Below, piece by piece: positions 41,756 to 44,438 of a stretch of 44,438 nt of DNA (position 1 is its first letter; every line of letters begins with the position of its first letter). The position numbers and the translations under genes are program-made. Below the pieces are notes generated by a model. It ran no database searches, had not been told where the DNA came from, and was given only the letters and a program-made list of their open reading frames with translations. The stretch covers positions 1 to 44,438 of the forward strand of contig CACZSQ010000008.1 of the NCBI GenBank assembly GCA_902783885.1. Direction: 5' to 3'. This DNA is from an uncultured Bacteroidales bacterium (GTDB taxonomy: Bacteria; Bacteroidota; Bacteroidia; Bacteroidales; Bacteroidaceae).

Positions 41756-43213
41756 TTATTTGCCCGGCGCAGGAGGCGGTGGTGTTGGCGGCATACCGAA
41801 CAGCATAGCCAGTTCCTGGATATTACCGGCTAAATCCCAGTTGGCCATACCTTGCCTCCACACATAACTCTGAGTTGTCAGTTGGCCAGAAGCTACCATC
41901 TGCTGCAACTGATGTATGGCGAAGGGGCCTGTCTGCTGACCATTGACCGAAACGAAGAATTGTGAAGCCTGCGGCGGGGGAGGAGGAACAGCGGCACCGC
42001 CCATTGCCCCAGCACCAAGCATATTCGGAGTCGGGGCTTGAATGCCAACACCTTGCATCTGTCCTACGCCTACGGCCTGACCGCCGGGGGCAGCACCATT
42101 ACCTAACTGCCCGTTCATGGCCTTGTTCATCTGTTGTGCCATCACGCCGGCCATCATCATGCCCGCCATGTTGCTGCCTTCATCGGTATAGTATCGTCCG
42201 TCAAACCAATAACCGCCACTACTGCCTGCAATCTTGTGCATATTCTCAAAACCTGCCTGTACTGCATCAGCCTGAGCTTCCGATGCCTTGGTCTGTTGTG
42301 TGGCAGCGTGTTGGATGGTCTCGGCCTGTTTGTCAATATAATAGGCACCGAGGTTGGCAGACTCAGTGGCCATGCGCCTGGCACGCTGATCTTCTTCGCG
42401 CTGAATACGAATACGCTCCACCACATCTTCCTGCTTGGCGCGTTGAATCTTAGCCGACATTCCTTGTGTCAGGCTATAAAGCTCCTTGTATTCGCTGCTA
42501 TCCTTGTCGCACTCGATGTCTGTGATGTCGAAGGCTTTCAACAAAATGCCCATATCTGCCAAACGGGCTTTGACAACAGGCTCCACAGCATTCGACACCA
42601 CACTAACGTGGCGCTCTATCTGGATAAGCAAAGTGTTTGTCTGTGTAGGGAAATCGACTACTATTTCTTTGATGAGTCTCGAAATGATAGGTTTTATAAT
42701 ATCACGCAGATCTTCTATTGACGTATTTTTCAAACGATTCTCGCGGATAAACGTCCGATAGTCAGATATTGTAAAGTTGATGGTGCCTCGCACGGCAACA
42801 GGCACAGGAAGCTGTGGCTGGCGAGGATCAGTCACATCGAAGTAAGGCACAGCAAACTTCATCTGGTTAGTACCTTGCAAATTGATGAAGTACAGCTCTG
42901 CCTGCTTCAGCGAGGACTCGCCTGTGAATAGTTCCTTAAACGTAGCAGTTACTGGCAGGTTCTCGGTTTCCAGCGTTTTGTCGAAAGGCCCTTCGATGAA
43001 GTCCATCTGCTGCTGACCGCCGATGTTGGCCATGAACACAGCCACCTCGCCCTCCTTCACGCGCAGGCTACTGCCTTTACGGATGCTATTCTCACGTTTG
43101 GTCGCTCCAAGCTCTTGACCAGCAGGACGCCACTTCCATATTACATAATCTCGTTCGTCGCAGCGAATCACATTCTGCGAGCCGCCGCTTTTACCAAATC
43201 CAAATAGTCCCAT
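41756..43213 (-). CDS. SPFH-domain protein with C-terminal GYF_2 domain
   Basis: A 485-residue member of the YdjI-like branch of SPFH (stomatin/prohibitin) proteins. It starts MGLFGFGKSGGSQNVIRCDE; ATG 43213 is preferred because the longer frame runs into the previous gene. The SPFH core spans about 20-235, then a charged coiled coil (IQRAKQEDVVERIRIQREED), a Gly/Met/Gln-rich linker with WFDGRYY, and a GYF_2 domain (about 415-468, QFFVSVNGQQTGPFAIHQLQ), ending in a Pro-rich tail. YdjI relatives usually end in a zinc ribbon; here the ribbon is in the neighbouring protein. It likely forms a membrane-associated ring or scaffold. Confidence 0.82.
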   Translation of the reverse strand: MGLFGFGKSGGSQNVIRCDERDYVIWKWRPAGQELGATKRENSIRKGSSLRVKEGEVAVFMANIGGQQQMDFIEGPFDKTLETENLPVTATFKELFTGESSLKQAELYFINLQGTNQMKFAVPYFDVTDPRQPQLPVPVAVRGTINFTISDYRTFIRENRLKNTSIEDLRDIIKPIISRLIKEIVVDFPTQTNTLLIQIERHVSVVSNAVEPVVKARLADMGILLKAFDITDIECDKDSSEYKELYSLTQGMSAKIQRAKQEDVVERIRIQREEDQRARRMATESANLGAYYIDKQAETIQHAATQQTKASEAQADAVQAGFENMHKIAGSSGGYWFDGRYYTDEGSNMAGMMMAGVMAQQMNKAMNGQLGNGAAPGGQAVGVGQMQGVGIQAPTPNMLGAGAMGGAAVPPPPPQASQFFVSVNGQQTGPFAIHQLQQMVASGQLTTQSYVWRQGMANWDLAGNIQELAMLFGMPPTPPPPAPGK

Positions 43214-43233
43214 GGTTGTATTTGTATCTAATT

Positions 43234-43956
43234 TTACATTTCCATTTGGCCTGTGAGGCCTCCAATCAAGATTATCAGTCCTACAATAATCATCAATGCA
43301 ATAAACGCCTTCCATGGATCTGCTATGACATCATAGAATAATGTAGTGAAATCCTTTTTGTTGGAGTCTTCAAACACGGTTTGGAAATCGCGGTCATTAT
43401 GAAATAATACTTTTGCTTTTGTCAAACACTCTTGGTATTTCGTATTGTAAGCGGCTCGGGTTTTTGGATAAGCTAAAACATCTTCACCACTCATTGAACG
43501 GTATTTGGCCTTCATGGACATAATAAACTCGAGTAAGTCCTCTTTTGTCGTAGGAACTGGGAAATTTCGTATAATGTCTGCTTGAGAAGAATCTCGACCT
43601 CGAGAGAGACTTTTAAATTCTGCAACTTGCTCAAGTTTCTCTGCTAAAACCTTCATTGACGAATTAGCTTCTAATCCGCGAAAAACATATCCGCACTCTG
43701 CACATTTTACTGTCCCAGCTTCTACAACGGCACCACATTGAGGGCATTTGGAAACAATTCCATGTTTCTGTGGTGTTGTTGGTTTCTGCTGTGCTTTTTT
43801 CATCTCATCAACAAGCCCATCTACATATACATCGAGTTCATCGGCATCAACATCCTCCGCTGCTGCTTTCTTGTGGAGCACAGCACGTTCTTTGTCTGTT
43901 ATTACGCCGTCAGCGATGACGGACTTAATCAATTGTTCCAGTTGTTCTGAGTACAT
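43234..43956 (-). CDS. TerB-like and zinc-ribbon protein with C-terminal membrane anchor
   Basis: A 240-residue protein. Residues 1-50 resemble the TerB/SHOCT-like helical domain found in stress-membrane proteins (IADGVITDKERAVLHKKAA). A zinc ribbon at about 70-92 has CPQCG and CAECG. A charged helical middle follows, and a single C-terminal helix (FIALMIIVGLIILIGGLTG) anchors it. Base composition is more AT-rich than most neighbours. It is 20 bases before the SPFH gene and probably the partner that supplies the ribbon that SPFH-YdjI proteins otherwise carry. The function is unknown. Confidence 0.75.
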   Translation of the reverse strand: MYSEQLEQLIKSVIADGVITDKERAVLHKKAAAEDVDADELDVYVDGLVDEMKKAQQKPTTPQKHGIVSKCPQCGAVVEAGTVKCAECGYVFRGLEANSSMKVLAEKLEQVAEFKSLSRGRDSSQADIIRNFPVPTTKEDLLEFIMSMKAKYRSMSGEDVLAYPKTRAAYNTKYQECLTKAKVLFHNDRDFQTVFEDSNKKDFTTLFYDVIADPWKAFIALMIIVGLIILIGGLTGQMEM

Positions 43957-43962
43957 AGTGTC

Positions 43963-43994
43963 TTAATAGTTTATAAGTTTAATAGTTTATAAGT
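43963..43994 (+). repeat. exact tandem duplication of 16 bp
   Basis: TTAATAGTTTATAAGT occurs twice head to tail, directly before the start codon of the TerB-like gene (ATG 43956 on the minus strand). It contains the AATAGTT word of the heptamer tracts, but its period is 16. Confidence 0.85.
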
Positions 43995-44017
43995 ATTGTA
44001 ATGATTCAAATTTAATA

Positions 44018-44215
44018 TTATATAATCGATATTACGAGCGCGATGACGAACAGCCAGAAAAGGATGCGGAAGAAGCAACCTATGCAGTTCATATTGCCTT
44101 CGAACAGCAGCTCGATGATCTTTGAGAAGCCCTCAAGAATCCAACCCAGCAGACCACCTCCTGTGAACAGGATGCCGATGACGGCGATGACGCCTATGAT
44201 TGCCAATATTTCCAT
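44018..44215 (-). CDS. small membrane protein
   Basis: A 65-residue protein with two hydrophobic helices: MEILAIIGVIAVIGILFTGG at the start and CFFRILFWLFVIALVISII at the end, with a short amphipathic middle holding NMNCIGCFF (two Cys). It has no named family that I recognise. It is the first gene of the SPFH operon behind the promoter at 44239-44246, 61 bases before the TerB-like gene. The clean start and promoter argue that it is real. Confidence 0.7.
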   Translation of the reverse strand: MEILAIIGVIAVIGILFTGGGLLGWILEGFSKIIELLFEGNMNCIGCFFRILFWLFVIALVISII

Positions 44216-44238
44216 ATTGTTTTCAGTACTTATACTTG

Positions 44239-44246
44239 CAAAGGTA
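44239..44246 (-). promoter_or_regulatory. promoter -7 box of the SPFH operon
   Basis: The minus strand reads TACCTTTG then CAAG, 24 bases before ATG 44215. It is divergent from the promoter at 44407. Confidence 0.6.
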
Positions 44247-44279
44247 GCGATTCACACCATTACCTGCAAATTCATTGTG

Positions 44280-44340
44280 TTTCATTTGAGATTTCTTCCC
44301 TCGACGCGCGTTTCATCTGATTTCATTTGGTTTCATTTCG
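44280..44340 (+). repeat. TTTCATYTGR decamers upstream of the right-edge promoter
   Basis: Three head-to-tail 10-bp copies (TTTCATCTGA, TTTCATTTGG, TTTCATTTCG) at 44311-44340 and a fourth at 44280-44289. A spacing of one helical turn puts all copies on one face of the DNA. They lie 70-130 bases before the -7 box at 44407, so they may be activator sites. Confidence 0.6.
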
Positions 44341-44406
44341 TCTTTATGATGGGGGGGGGAAGGGACTTTTCGGCGTAAGAAAGGAGCCGTTTTCAATAAA
44401 AATCGT

Positions 44407-44414
44407 TATCTTTG
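44407..44414 (+). promoter_or_regulatory. promoter -7 box running off the right edge
   Basis: TATCTTTG then CCCGC, an exact TAnnTTTG match. The gene it serves begins beyond the window. A run of nine G at 44351-44359 lies about 50 bases upstream. Confidence 0.65.
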
Positions 44415-44438
44415 CCCGCAAAATAAATTTAACAGAAA

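Noticed and set aside
43214..43315. Upstream extension of the SPFH frame
   Set aside because: It would overlap the TerB-like gene, and MGLFGFGK at 43213 is the family's usual start.

Overview
The window looks like chromosomal DNA of a Bacteroidales bacterium, most likely a member of the Prevotellaceae. The evidence is the recurring promoter box TAnnTTTG (the Bacteroidetes -7 element) before most gene groups, the gene order argR-GNAT-argG-argC-argD-proC, a DUF1599-DoxX-tpiA-SPOR-folE cluster, a TonB-dependent receptor and a periplasmic two-component propeller protein. No tRNA, rRNA, insertion sequence, phage gene or CRISPR array was seen. The family assignment is inference; the phylum is well supported.

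Layout. 1-4.4 kb (+): an MscS channel, a KefB-like cation/proton antiporter and a PHP phosphoesterase, separated by heptamer tracts. 4.5-7.5 kb (-): one operon of a family-2 glycosyltransferase, RadC, a DUF59/MIP18 protein and LpxH. 7.7-10.1 kb (+): an XRE-cupin regulator with an acyl-CoA ligase. 10.1-18.3 kb (-): ndk, an M23/LysM peptidase, DUF1599, a DoxX/MauE-like protein, tpiA, a SPOR protein, folE, the B12-dependent ribonucleotide reductase nrdJ and folB. 18.5-21.0 kb (-): a long QueA and a DUF2027-Smr protein. 21.1-30.2 kb (+): arginine and proline synthesis (argR, GNAT, argG, pspC-like, argC, argD, a second XRE-cupin/ligase pair, proC, proB). 30.2-39.3 kb (-): a signalling operon of a response regulator/PP2C phosphatase, a membrane coiled-coil/propeller protein, a periplasmic propeller pseudo-histidine kinase, a soluble histidine kinase and a TonB-dependent receptor. 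39.8-44.2 kb (-): a small membrane protein, a TerB-like/zinc-ribbon membrane protein, an SPFH-GYF_2 protein and a large secreted protein of unknown function.

Three things stand out. First, short low-complexity tracts of quite different base composition share a 7-bp period and sit on gene borders, where they supply stop codons, a start codon and, in three genes, the hydrophobic core of the signal peptide. GC-rich hairpin elements do the same for the end of the second ligase, the start of ProC and the end of the propeller kinase. Second, in the signalling operon the propeller kinase has Asp where the phosphoacceptor His should be, while the neighbouring soluble kinase keeps it, which suggests a receptor/pseudokinase working through a separate kinase and a PP2C-type output. 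Third, the SPFH-GYF_2 operon joins membrane-scaffold, TerB-like and secreted components in an arrangement I cannot match to a named system.

All calls come from reading the sequence by eye. Family names rest on remembered motifs, not on searches.
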